64,000 nt of DNA from Sandaracinus amylolyticus (GTDB taxonomy: Bacteria > Myxococcota_A > Polyangia > Polyangiales > Sandaracinaceae), in contig NZ_CP011125.1 in the NCBI RefSeq assembly GCF_000737325.1, forward strand, positions 7,688,001 through 7,752,000, read 5' to 3'. The notes below the pieces were generated by a model. That model saw only the letters and a program-made list of their open reading frames with translations, was not told the origin of the DNA and did no database searches. Made by a program: the position numbers and the translations under genes. This document shows positions 16,840 through 25,740 of this stretch, piece by piece; the first letter of the stretch is position 1; each line of letters opens with the position of its first letter.

Positions 16840-18285
16840 CTAGCGCGTGGCCGAGCCCTCCACCCACACGCCGTGGAACGTCATCGGCGCGTGATCGCGC
16901 ATCCAACACCGCGCGACCGGGCCGTCGGACAGGCGCTGCGCGTCGAAGATCGCGAGGCACGTCGCGTCGCGCGAGGGCTCGTAGACCATGGTGAGCCCCC
17001 AGCCCTCGCCCTCCGCGCACGTCGCGTCGCGCGGCACGTAGACGAGCTCGCTCGGGCACGCGCCGCGCTCGAAGAGGAACACGTCGTCCGCGCCGCGCTC
17101 GAGCGCCACGCGCGCGACGCCGCGCCGGGCGCCCTTCGTCGTCGTCACGAACACGGTGCGATGACGCGCGCCCTCGCGCCGGGGATCGATCTCGGGGAAC
17201 TCGCACGGCGCGTCCCACACCGGCTCGCTCCGGAACGTCTTGCGCGCCGGGTCGATCGCGACGCGATGCAGGTACGCCTTGCCCCCGGTCTGACCGCTCG
17301 CGCGCAGCCCTTCGTAGCTGTCGAAGTCGGGCCACCGCGCGATGTGCAGCACGATCTCGCCGTCCTGCTCCCACGCGCCCGCGAAGTGCCACTGGAAGAA
17401 CGTCTCGACGCGGAAGCGCACGATCGCGCTGGGATCGTCGATCGGCACGACGATCACCTCGACTCCGTCCTCCGGCGTCCACCGGAAGATGTCGCTCGCG
17501 CCGCCGATCCCGAGCAGCGCCTTCACGAGCTGGAAACGCATCGGCGGCACCAGGAAGACGAGGTGCTTCTCGGTCGCCGCGAAGTCGTGCAGCAGCACGC
17601 CGTGCTCGAGCGGGATCTCGCCGAGCATCTTCGGCGCGCCGCGATCGGGCAGCACCGCGAGCTCGATCGCGTTCTTCGGCCCCCAGCGCATCCCGAAGCC
17701 GTAGATCGCCTCGCGCGCGTTCACGCGATGCGGGTGCGCGGTGAAGGAGCTCCCGAGCACGCCGAGATCGGTCTCGCCGATCGTGCTCAGATCGCGCGCG
17801 TCGATCTCGGTGGGCCACGACGACTCGACCAGCGCGAAGAGGCGCGACTGCCAGCGCATCAGCGCGGTGTTGCCGGTGTTCTTGCGGCGCCTCAGCAGCC
17901 CGTTCATCACGCGGCGCCACGGCGTCGCGCGCGACCCGTAGAGCGGCGCGCCGGCGCGCGTCTCCTCGCGATACTCCGCGCTCTCGATCACGCGCTTCGC
18001 CGCGAGCGCGCGCGCCGGCCCCTCGAGGCGCACCGAGCAGAGCGCGCCGTCCGCCTCGAACGAGTGCGCGACCTCGCGCCCGAACGAGTCGTAGAGCCCT
18101 GGCCCGACGCGATGGAGCGTGCCGCGCAGCCCGTCCGGGATGCGCCCCTCGATCTCCATCGGCTCCCAGCCGTGCTCGCGCCGCAAGCTGCGCATGTCGC
18201 CGCGAGGCGGCGGTGACTCGTGGTCGTCGTGCGCCCCCCGCACGACGCGATCGACCTGCGTCTCAGCACCCATGTCTGTGCCCAT
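16840..18285 (-). CDS. carotenoid oxygenase (RPE65/CCD family)
   Basis: 481 residues, usual for the family. The four iron-binding His residues are in place: His184 (FTAHPHRV), His233 (LLHDFAATEKH), His300 (FFQWHF) and His471 (MTFHGVWV). Family members cleave carotenoids, retinoid precursors or stilbene-type alkenes with O2 at a seven-bladed propeller active site. No carotenoid synthesis genes are in view, so the substrate is open. It overlaps by 23 bases the end of the GlcD-like gene (a start at 18273 would leave an 11-base overlap), so the two are translationally coupled. Its stop codon lies in the edge of the tandem repeat. Confidence 0.92.
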   Translation of the reverse strand: MGTDMGAETQVDRVVRGAHDDHESPPPRGDMRSLRREHGWEPMEIEGRIPDGLRGTLHRVGPGLYDSFGREVAHSFEADGALCSVRLEGPARALAAKRVIESAEYREETRAGAPLYGSRATPWRRVMNGLLRRRKNTGNTALMRWQSRLFALVESSWPTEIDARDLSTIGETDLGVLGSSFTAHPHRVNAREAIYGFGMRWGPKNAIELAVLPDRGAPKMLGEIPLEHGVLLHDFAATEKHLVFLVPPMRFQLVKALLGIGGASDIFRWTPEDGVEVIVVPIDDPSAIVRFRVETFFQWHFAGAWEQDGEIVLHIARWPDFDSYEGLRASGQTGGKAYLHRVAIDPARKTFRSEPVWDAPCEFPEIDPRREGARHRTVFVTTTKGARRGVARVALERGADDVFLFERGACPSELVYVPRDATCAEGEGWGLTMVYEPSRDATCLAIFDAQRLSDGPVARCWMRDHAPMTFHGVWVEGSATR

Positions 18286-19669
18286 CCCCCGGGAAGATCT
18301 TGCCAGGATTCAGGACGCCGCGGGGATCGAAGACGTCCTTCACGCGCCGCTGCAGCGCGATCAGGGGCTCGGGCTGCTCGAGCGGCAGGTACGGCGCCTT
18401 GAGCACGCCGATGCCGTGCTCGCCGCTGAGCGTCCCGCCGAGCGCGATCGTCGTCTCGAAGAGCTCGCGGATCGCCTGCTGCACCGCGGGCTCCTGCTCG
18501 GCGTGATCCCAGAGCAGGTTCACGTGCAGGTTGCCGTCGCCGGCATGGCCGTACGCGGGCATGCGGATGCCGCGGCGCGCTGCGATCTCGCGGCACGTCG
18601 TGATCAGCTCGGCGAGGCGACGCCGCGGCACCACGACGTCCTCGCTCAGCTTGAACCCCGCGCTGCGACGCAGCGCGCGCGACATGTCGCGCCGCACGCG
18701 CCAGAAGCGCTCGCGCTCGCTCGTCTCGGTCGCGACCAGCGGATCGAACGGCGACACGCTCACCAGCGCGTCACCGAGCCGCGCGAGCTCGCTCTCCACG
18801 GTCTCGCTCGTGCCCTCGAGCTCGATCACCAGCAGCGCCTTCGCCGCCTCGGGGATCGCGATCGCCGACGCGCCCGCGCGCAGGATCGCGAGCGTCTCCG
18901 CGTCGAGCAGCTCGATGCAGCGCGGCACCACGCGCGCGCTCAGGGCCGCGCTCACCGCGGGCGCGATCGCGTCCTCGCGATCGAGGAACGCGAGCACCGT
19001 GATCACGCGCTCCGCGAGCGGCGCGAGCCGCAGCACCGCGCGCGTGACGAACGCGAGCGTGCCCTCGCTGCCGACGATCAGCGACGTGAGGTCGTAGCCG
19101 GTCACGCCCTTCTTGGTGCGCCGACCGAGCGGCAGGATCGTGCCCTCCGCGGTCACGACCTCGAGCCCGAGCACCCAGTCGCGCGTCGAGCCGTGCTTGA
19201 ACGCGCGCGGCCCCGCCGCGTTCTCCGCGACGTTCCCGCCGATCGTGCACTGCTCCCAGGAGTTCGGATCGGGCCCCCAGAAGAGCCCCTCGCGCTCGAC
19301 CGCCTCGTAGAGCGCGCCGGTCACGAGCCCGGGCTCGACCACCGCGAGCGAGTCCACACGATCGATCTCGACGATGTCGCGCATGCGATCGCACGCGAGC
19401 ACGATCCCGCCGCGCACCGGCACCGCGCCGCCGGTGCGGCCGGTGCCCGCGCCCCGCGGCGTCACCGGCACTCCGTGCGCGCTCGCCTCGCGCATCACCA
19501 CCGCGATCTCCTGCGCACCGCGCGCGCGGATCACCGCGTCGGGGATCGCGCCCACCGCCTCGCTCTCGTCGCGCGCGTGCGCCGCGCACACGTCGGCGTC
19601 GGTGATCACGCGATCGTCGGGCAGCGCGCGCGCGATCGCGGCGAGACAGCGGTCGACGTTCGCGCGCAT
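18263..19669 (-). CDS. FAD-binding 2-hydroxyacid dehydrogenase (GlcD/D-lactate type)
   Basis: 468 residues. FAD-binding PCMH domain with TPRGAGTGRTGG (about 70-81) and GGNVAENAAGP; the FAD-oxidase C-terminal domain shows GHAGDGNLHVNLL and GTLSGEHGIG. This set is typical of the glycolate oxidase GlcD and D-lactate or D-2-hydroxyglutarate dehydrogenase family, which oxidise 2-hydroxyacids to 2-oxoacids. The electron acceptor subunits GlcE/GlcF are not nearby, so a single-subunit enzyme passing electrons to quinone or cytochrome is more likely. The ATG at 19669 fits the family start; longer frames upstream are Ser/Pro-rich and not conserved-looking. Confidence 0.9.
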   Translation of the reverse strand: MRANVDRCLAAIARALPDDRVITDADVCAAHARDESEAVGAIPDAVIRARGAQEIAVVMREASAHGVPVTPRGAGTGRTGGAVPVRGGIVLACDRMRDIVEIDRVDSLAVVEPGLVTGALYEAVEREGLFWGPDPNSWEQCTIGGNVAENAAGPRAFKHGSTRDWVLGLEVVTAEGTILPLGRRTKKGVTGYDLTSLIVGSEGTLAFVTRAVLRLAPLAERVITVLAFLDREDAIAPAVSAALSARVVPRCIELLDAETLAILRAGASAIAIPEAAKALLVIELEGTSETVESELARLGDALVSVSPFDPLVATETSERERFWRVRRDMSRALRRSAGFKLSEDVVVPRRRLAELITTCREIAARRGIRMPAYGHAGDGNLHVNLLWDHAEQEPAVQQAIRELFETTIALGGTLSGEHGIGVLKAPYLPLEQPEPLIALQRRVKDVFDPRGVLNPGKIFPGDGHRHGC

Positions 19670-19731
19670 CGGAGGGCGTTCTGGGCTCCTTCGTGATCCG
19701 CCGCAACCTTCCGCCTCCGAGCGCTCGCGGA

Positions 19732-19737
19732 TAGACT
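19732..19737 (+). promoter_or_regulatory. putative -10 box
   Basis: TAGACT ends eight bases before the lipoprotein ATG at 19746, with no Shine-Dalgarno sequence. Leaderless or near-leaderless start suggested. Confidence 0.45.
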
Positions 19738-19745
19738 GGCGCGCG

Positions 19746-21035
19746 ATGCGCTCGCTCCGATCGTCGGTGTCACTCCTCGTCGCGTTGGTGCTCGCCGGGG
19801 GGTGCGGCGACGACGACGTCCCGTCGGTCCCGACCGACGCAGGCCCTCGCGACGCGCAGGTGCGAGACGCGGCCGGCGAGGACGGCGGCGGCGACGCCGG
19901 CGACGAGGACGGCGGCGTGCTCGAGGACGGTGCGATGCCGCTCGACGGCGGCGACGCCGATGCCGGCGTCCTGCCGTGCACCGGCGACGAGCTCACGCTC
20001 GCGGACCTCTCGGAGGAGCGCAACGAGCGCGTCGCGCTGGCGGCCGGCGCGAGCACGTGGCTCGCGGCGTGGGTCGGTCGCGTCGACACGTTCACGGAGC
20101 TCCAGTGGACGATCGTGCCCGCCACCGGCGATGCGCCCGAGCCGCGATCGACGATGCTCCGCTCGCTGCTCGGAGGCGCGGCGGCCGCGCGGCGCGGAGA
20201 CGGGTTCGTCGCGGGCTACCAGGCGAACCCCGACGCGGGCTACGAGGTGTACGCGCTGCCGCTCGCGGCCGACGGCACGCCCACCGGCGCCGCGTGGCGC
20301 CTCACGACGCAGGCAGGCCGCGACGACCGCGTCGCGCTCGTCGCCAGCGACGGCGGGCTCGTCGCGTCGTGGACCGAGACCGCGCCCGGCGGTGCGTCGC
20401 GCGCGTTCCGCACGCGATGGTTCGACGCGACGGGCACGCCCCAGGGCGACGCGCGCACGCTGGCGAGCGGCGACGAGGTCCCGCTCGCGAGCGTGCTCGT
20501 GCCCGCCGAGAGCGGTCCGTACGCCGTGTGGCACCGCGAGCAGGGCACCGCGAGCCAGGTGGTCGCGGCCGCCCTCGACGCGCGCGGCGTCCCGCCCGCG
20601 GGCGGCGAGCGCGTGGTGAACGTCGAGCCGACCGCGAACGGCACGCTCGACGCGGTCACCGAGGAGGACGCCGCGGTCCTCGTGTTCGGCATCGTCGCGG
20701 GCGGCGGCGCGCCGCAGGTCCGCGTGCGCTCGATCGATCGCCTCGGGACGCTGGGGACCGAGCGCATCGTCGGCGCCGGCACCGAGCCCTCGATCGCGCG
20801 CTACGGCGGGACGTTCGCCGTCGCCTACCGCGCGCCCGGCGCCGGCGGCGCGACGCTGACGCTCGCCTTCCTCGACACCAGCCTTCAGCCGCGCGCGACC
20901 GTTCCGCTCGGCCCCGCGACCGCCGAGGGCTCGCTCGTGATGCGCGCGACCGACGACGGCCGGCTCGCCATCGCGCGCGTCGACGTGAGCGGCGGGCGCA
21001 CCCGCGTGCTCCTCACGCGCGTCCAGTGCGACTGA
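19746..21035 (+). CDS. surface lipoprotein, beta-propeller-like
   Basis: 429 residues. Lipobox LAGGC (Cys20), then an Asp/Gly/Ala-rich linker to about residue 75. The rest consists of repeated blocks of about 45-55 residues with Ala-Trp or Ser-Trp near the end of a strand (WLAAWVG, LVASWTE, YAVWHRE), the pattern of a beta-propeller. Many such proteins are found on myxobacterial surfaces; no catalytic motif is visible. Followed by a repeat element 14 bases after the stop. Confidence 0.75.
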   Translation: MRSLRSSVSLLVALVLAGGCGDDDVPSVPTDAGPRDAQVRDAAGEDGGGDAGDEDGGVLEDGAMPLDGGDADAGVLPCTGDELTLADLSEERNERVALAAGASTWLAAWVGRVDTFTELQWTIVPATGDAPEPRSTMLRSLLGGAAAARRGDGFVAGYQANPDAGYEVYALPLAADGTPTGAAWRLTTQAGRDDRVALVASDGGLVASWTETAPGGASRAFRTRWFDATGTPQGDARTLASGDEVPLASVLVPAESGPYAVWHREQGTASQVVAAALDARGVPPAGGERVVNVEPTANGTLDAVTEEDAAVLVFGIVAGGGAPQVRVRSIDRLGTLGTERIVGAGTEPSIARYGGTFAVAYRAPGAGGATLTLAFLDTSLQPRATVPLGPATAEGSLVMRATDDGRLAIARVDVSGGRTRVLLTRVQCD

Positions 21036-21048
21036 AGGCGCAGACCAC

Positions 21049-21182
21049 GGGCTCGCCCGCCGGGACGAGCACTCCGTAGGGAGTGAAAGATCGGCTCGCC
21101 CGCAGGTCCCTACCGTGCGCGCGCGTCGCGCGCTCCCGTCCGGGACCTGCGGGACGAGCACTCCGTGGGGGAGTGAAAAAAG
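21049..21182. repeat. 3'-element family, locus B (short plus full copy)
   Basis: A short copy (21049-21074: GGCTCGCC joined almost directly to CGAGCACTCC) is followed by a full copy (21092-21164). In the full copy the arms CGCAGGTCCC and GGGACCTGCG form a long stem around a GC-rich core. It starts 14 bases after the stop at 21035 and has the same orientation relative to the upstream gene as the other three loci. A run of five A bases follows the last GGGGGAGTG. Acts perhaps as a terminator. Confidence 0.8.
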
Positions 21183-21295
21183 TGCAGACTCTGCAACTTG
21201 GTGCGGGTGCGACCGCCACCACGCGCTCGGGATCGCGCGCGATCTCGGGATCCTCCATCGCCGGAACGTTCCTTGCTGAGCGGCATCGCCCGACC

Positions 21296-22330
21296 ATGCG
21301 TCAGCTGCTCGCGCTCGCCCTCGTGGGCACGCTCGCGTCCTCCCTGAGCGCCTGCGGCGACGATCGCCCGCCGGTCGTGCCGCAGGACGGAGGAGCGCGC
21401 GACGCGTCGCGCGGCGACGGCGGCGGCTCCGACCTCGACGCCGCGATCCCCGACGGCGGCGGCATGGACGGCGCGCTGCCCGACGGGGCGCTGCCCGACG
21501 ACGCGGGCACCCCCACCGACGCGCCGCCCGGCGACGCGATGAAGATGGACGCCGGTCCCGCCGAGCCCGACGCCGCCACCGACGGTGGCACGTGTACCGA
21601 TCTGTGCCCCTGCCCGCGTCCCGCGCCCGCCTGCACCGGCGACGCGACCTGCGCCGCTGGCGAGCGCTGCATCGAGGACGTCTGCGGCACCGCGCGATGT
21701 CACCCCGCCGGCGCGCCCTGCGGCGCGCTCGCCGACTGCCCGGCCGGCTCCGCGTGCGTCGGCGGCACGTGCCAGCGTCCCGTCGCGGGATGCGTCGACA
21801 GCCGCGAGTGTCCGGCCGGATTCGAGTGCGAGGGCGGCACCTGCGTCGATCGCCGCGTCCCGTGCGTCGAGGTCGAGGACTGCCCGCGCGGCTACGTCTG
21901 CCGCATCCCGACCAGCACGCTCGGCGGCGGCTTCTGCGCGCGCGTCCATCGCCCGTGCGCGAGCGACGCCGGGTGCGCCGACTTCCCGGGCGGGCGCTGC
22001 GTCGACGTCGACCTCGACGGCTCGCTCGAGTGCTCGATCCCGAGCGCCGCGTGCGCGACCAACGCCGACTGCGATCCCGGCACCGTCTGCACCGTGTTCC
22101 CGGTGAGCCGCGCCAGCGAGTGCACGCGCTACGGCGGGCTCTGCCGCACCGCCGCCGAGTGCTCCGACGAGACGCCCGCCGAGTGCGTCGACCTCTCGGG
22201 CCAGGGCCAGCCCGAGTGCGCGCGCCCCGCCGGCACCTGCGACTCGCCCTCCGACTGCCCGCCCCGCCAGGTCTGCGCGACGTTCGATCGCGAGTCGCCG
22301 CCGCGCTGCATCGCCGGCTCTGCCATGTGA
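21296..22330 (+). CDS. Cys-rich surface lipoprotein
   Basis: 344 residues. Lipobox LSAC (Cys20) and an 80-residue Asp/Gly/Pro linker (repeats of DGALPDG-type). The rest has about eight Cys-rich modules of the form C-x-x-x-x-x-C-P-x-G-x-x-C-x-x-G-x-C (for example DCPAGSACVGGTC and ECPAGFECEGGTC), an EGF-like disulfide pattern very common in myxobacterial secreted proteins. Probably surface exposed, possibly adhesive. The ATG at 21296 directly precedes the signal peptide. Only 14 bases separate it from the next gene, so they are likely co-transcribed. Confidence 0.8.
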   Translation: MRQLLALALVGTLASSLSACGDDRPPVVPQDGGARDASRGDGGGSDLDAAIPDGGGMDGALPDGALPDDAGTPTDAPPGDAMKMDAGPAEPDAATDGGTCTDLCPCPRPAPACTGDATCAAGERCIEDVCGTARCHPAGAPCGALADCPAGSACVGGTCQRPVAGCVDSRECPAGFECEGGTCVDRRVPCVEVEDCPRGYVCRIPTSTLGGGFCARVHRPCASDAGCADFPGGRCVDVDLDGSLECSIPSAACATNADCDPGTVCTVFPVSRASECTRYGGLCRTAAECSDETPAECVDLSGQGQPECARPAGTCDSPSDCPPRQVCATFDRESPPRCIAGSAM

Positions 22331-22344
22331 CCGAGGAGTCTCGC

Positions 22345-25300
22345 ATGCGCCTCCGCCGAACCCGCTTCGTCTCGTCCGCGCCAGCGCTCCCGCGCGCGTG
22401 GCTCGTCCTCGCCGCGCTCGCGGCCGTCGCGTGCGAGGCAGCCGATGGCGCGCCGACGCCGCCGCCCGGACCGGGGGGCGGAGGCGAGGTCGACGGCGGC
22501 CCGTCCAGCTGCGTGCGTCCCGACGAAGGCTGCCCGTGCGAGCCCGGCACCGAGCCCGTCGAGTGCTACCCCGAGCCGGTCGTCGTCGACGGCGAGCGCG
22601 TGTGCCTCGGCGCAGGCGAGCGCTACTGCCGCGACGGCGCGTGGACCGCGTGCGAGGTCGCGCCCTACGAGCGCACCCCCGGCGTCGTCACCGCGCCGCT
22701 GATCACCGGCCCCACGCAGTGCAACGCGTGCGACCCGCGCTGCTTCGAGTACGTCGATCAGCCCACGACGCCGGGCGACGTCACGTCGGGCAACTCGTCG
22801 GGCGTCGTGCTCCGCCCCGGCGGCACCGGCGTCGAGCTCCCCCCGAGCGGCACGTACATGGGCAGCGGCGATCGCGACGGCGACGGCGTGCCCGACGACT
22901 TCGACGCGTTCCCGACCGACCCCACGCGCGACGGCTTCACCGAGGAAGGCGGCATCTTCCACCTCCTGCCCGAGGGCGCGACCGAGGGCCCCGATCCGAT
23001 CTCGATCAGCACCACGATCAACGCCGCCGACGTCTACGTCCTGATGGACGCCACCGCGTCGATGGCGGGCGAGATCTCGACGCTCCGCAACGCGCTCACG
23101 AGCGGCAACTACCTCGGCGGCACGCTCTATCCGTCGCGCGCGGTCAGCGGCAACGAGGCGATGGGCAGCGCGTACGACTTCGGCACCGATCCGCTGCCCG
23201 GCGTGTATCCCGTCACCGGAACCACCGCGGGCATGGCGAACGATCACGCCGCCGGGTGCTCGGGCGGCGGCACCGCCGCCGACGCGGTGTTCCGCTTCAC
23301 GCTCACGTCCGAGCAGACGGTGATGATCGAGACGCTCGAGCCGCTCGGCTACGACACCGTCCTCTCGCTGCGCAATTCGACGTTCGGCGAGGTCCAGTGC
23401 GTCGACGACGTCGGCGGCAGCCGTCGCTCGCAGATCACGCGCACGCTCGCCGCGGGCACCTACTACATCCTGCTCGAGGGCTGGAACGGCGGCGCCGGCA
23501 CCTACGCGATGAACGTGCAGTTCCAGGGCTCGTCGGCGTGCCGCGGCATCCTGGGCGCGATCAACTGCATCATCCCGAACGCGCAATTCGGCGTCGGCTA
23601 CTTCCGCGAGTACCCGCTCACGCCGTACGGCTCGAGCGAGAACCCGGTCTACGTGCACGTGCAGGACGTCACGTCGGACTTCACCGCGGTGCAGAACGCG
23701 GTCAACGGCCTCGTCACCCAGGGCAACGTCGACTGGCCCGAGTCCATGGCGCAGGGCCTCTACTCGACGGTCACGGGCAACGGCCTCGGCACGTACTATC
23801 CCGCGCGCGGGTCGAACCCGTCGTTCTCGGCGTGCCCCGCGGGGCGCTGGGGCTACGGCTGCTTCCGCACCGGCGCGATCCCGATCGTGATCGGCTTCAG
23901 CGACGCGCCGATGCACGAGGGACCCGATCGCCAGTTCGACTACGCGTTCGATCAGCGCTGGCCCGCCGCGACCACGGTGTCGCTCGAGCAGGGCGGCTCG
24001 GCCTCGATGCGCTACCGCAACGACACCCAGGCGACGGCCTGGGACATGGGCGACATCACGGCGACGGTCGGCTCGAACCAGCAGGTCGTGTACGCGGGCC
24101 GCACCCGCTGGACCCAGGGCAGCTCGACCTACCGCCTCGGCAACGACTACGACACCGCCGTCGTCGGCTGCAACGGCTCGGGCGAGGACGCGGTGTTCCG
24201 CTTCACGCTGACCCAGCGCCGCCGCGTGCAGCTCACCACGTACAGCCAGTTCAGCAGCTACGACACGGTGCTCTCGTTGTTCCGCAGCTCGGTCACCGCC
24301 GCGAACCGCGTCACCTGCAGCGACGACATCTACTTCAGCGGCACCGCGTCGATGATCACGACGGTGCTCGACCCCGGCACCTACTACGTCGTCGTCGACG
24401 GCTGGGACGGCGCGGACGGCAGCTACTACCTCTCGGTCAACGGCCGCGTGCCGACCGACGGCTCGCCGCCCTACCCGAGCGCCCAGGCGCCGGCGTACTG
24501 GGAGCACACCTCGCACGCGCTGCGCGCGCGCAACGTGAAGTTCATCGGCATCCGCTCGTGCAGCGACGGCGCGAGCGGCGACGAGGGCACGTTCTGCCCC
24601 GACCTGCTGCAGGACCTGCGCGACGTCGGCATCGCGACCGGCAGCGTCGACGACTCCGGCGAGCCCTTCGTCTACACGATCTCGAACAGCGGCTCCGGCC
24701 TCGACAGCACGGTCGTGCAGGCCGTGCAGCGCCTCGCGAACTACTCGCGCATGGACGTGAGCGCGCGCGCCACCGACGACCCCGCGACGGCGTTCGACGA
24801 GCGCAATTTCGTGCAGTCGATCACCATCAACAACTGCCCCGCGTCGCGCTGCACCGGCCCGCGCACCGGCTCGATGTGCGGGCAGTGCCTGCCCGGTAGC
24901 GACGTCGGGTTCGACGTCGTCTTCCACAACACCGGCGTCGCGCCGACCGGCGTGCCGCGCACCGCGGTCGCGCAGGTGTTCGACTTCACGCTCGAGCTCG
25001 TCGGCGACGGCACGTACGTGCTCGACAGCGTCCCGGTGCGCATCGTCGTCCCGCCGGTGCGCGCCGAGTACCCGGCGAGCGGCACCTACTGGCGCGACTA
25101 CGACTCGACCGCGCGCTGCGCCGACAACGAGCGCCCCGACTGGGGCTCGCTCGCCTGGACCGCGACGACGCCGGCGGGCACGAGCATCGAGTTCCAGCTG
25201 CAGGCGGCAGACGATCCGGCCGGCATCCCCGGCGCGCCCCGCGCGAGCATCCTGGTGCCGGGCTCGACGTCGCCCCGCCCGATCCTGCCGGCGCTGCGCG

Positions 25301-25428
25301 CGCGCGGATACGCCGACGGCCTGCGCCACCTGCGCGTGACCGCCGTGCTCTCGTCGGACGCGCTGCGCTCCTCGACGCCCAACCTCGAGCGGATGGCCGT
25401 CGACTACACGTGCGTGCCCGCGGAGTGA
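22345..25428 (+). CDS. large lipoprotein with VWA domain split by PPC-like domains
   Basis: 1027 residues. Lipobox VAC (Cys30), a Cys-rich segment (55-135), then a calcium-binding thrombospondin-3-like stretch (DRDGDGVPDDFDAF, 177-190). A VWA domain begins at about 228 with a variant MIDAS (YVLMDATASM, 232-241). Two PPC-like domains interrupt it: about 280-395 and 575-690, each with AVFRFTL, DTVLSL and GTYY(I/V) motifs. Further VWA pieces lie at 396-540 and after 715 (NVKFIGIRSC). A Cys-rich beta region ends the protein. GAGGAG lies upstream of the ATG. Probably a surface adhesin; its TGA lies in the edge of the following repeat. Confidence 0.85.
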   Translation: MRLRRTRFVSSAPALPRAWLVLAALAAVACEAADGAPTPPPGPGGGGEVDGGPSSCVRPDEGCPCEPGTEPVECYPEPVVVDGERVCLGAGERYCRDGAWTACEVAPYERTPGVVTAPLITGPTQCNACDPRCFEYVDQPTTPGDVTSGNSSGVVLRPGGTGVELPPSGTYMGSGDRDGDGVPDDFDAFPTDPTRDGFTEEGGIFHLLPEGATEGPDPISISTTINAADVYVLMDATASMAGEISTLRNALTSGNYLGGTLYPSRAVSGNEAMGSAYDFGTDPLPGVYPVTGTTAGMANDHAAGCSGGGTAADAVFRFTLTSEQTVMIETLEPLGYDTVLSLRNSTFGEVQCVDDVGGSRRSQITRTLAAGTYYILLEGWNGGAGTYAMNVQFQGSSACRGILGAINCIIPNAQFGVGYFREYPLTPYGSSENPVYVHVQDVTSDFTAVQNAVNGLVTQGNVDWPESMAQGLYSTVTGNGLGTYYPARGSNPSFSACPAGRWGYGCFRTGAIPIVIGFSDAPMHEGPDRQFDYAFDQRWPAATTVSLEQGGSASMRYRNDTQATAWDMGDITATVGSNQQVVYAGRTRWTQGSSTYRLGNDYDTAVVGCNGSGEDAVFRFTLTQRRRVQLTTYSQFSSYDTVLSLFRSSVTAANRVTCSDDIYFSGTASMITTVLDPGTYYVVVDGWDGADGSYYLSVNGRVPTDGSPPYPSAQAPAYWEHTSHALRARNVKFIGIRSCSDGASGDEGTFCPDLLQDLRDVGIATGSVDDSGEPFVYTISNSGSGLDSTVVQAVQRLANYSRMDVSARATDDPATAFDERNFVQSITINNCPASRCTGPRTGSMCGQCLPGSDVGFDVVFHNTGVAPTGVPRTAVAQVFDFTLELVGDGTYVLDSVPVRIVVPPVRAEYPASGTYWRDYDSTARCADNERPDWGSLAWTATTPAGTSIEFQLQAADDPAGIPGAPRASILVPGSTSPRPILPALRARGYADGLRHLRVTAVLSSDALRSSTPNLERMAVDYTCVPAE

Positions 25429-25633
25429 GCGGCACTCCGAATCGGCTCGCCGGCGCAGCGCCCTCCCGTCCGCGTGCGACGCACGCTCCCGTGCGGGCCC
25501 TTCGCCACCGAGCACTCCAGCTGGAGTGAGCGACACTCCGAATCGGCTCGCCGGCGCAGCGCCCTCCCGTCCGCGTGCGACGCACGCTCCCGTGCGGGCC
25601 CTTCGCCACCGAGCACTCCAGCTGGAGTGAGCT
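25429..25633. repeat. 3'-element family, locus C (two 101-bp copies)
   Basis: Two near-identical copies 101 bases apart (CACTCCGAATCGG at 25433 and 25534). Each contains CGGCTCGCC, CCGTCCGCGTGC, GCACGCTCCCGTGCGGG and CGAGCACTCC in order and ends with the 16-base palindrome CACTCCAGCTGGAGTG (25513-25528 and 25614-25629). The copy edge GGAGTGAGCG also includes the TGA of the preceding gene. The rest of the gap to 25740 has a TAGGAT box at 25692 as a possible promoter for the next gene. Confidence 0.9.
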
Positions 25634-25740
25634 GATCGACACACCGGGCGCGGCGGCCTCGCCCGACGATCGACACGAGTGGTCTTCGGGCTAGGATTCG
25701 GCCCCGCCAACGCGCCGAGGGCGCGATCCTGCGGCTCCCC

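Noticed and set aside
18263-20125. N-terminal extension of the GlcD-like protein beyond 19669
   Set aside because: The extension is antisense to the lipoprotein signal peptide and linker at 19746 and is Ser/Pro-rich without family similarity.
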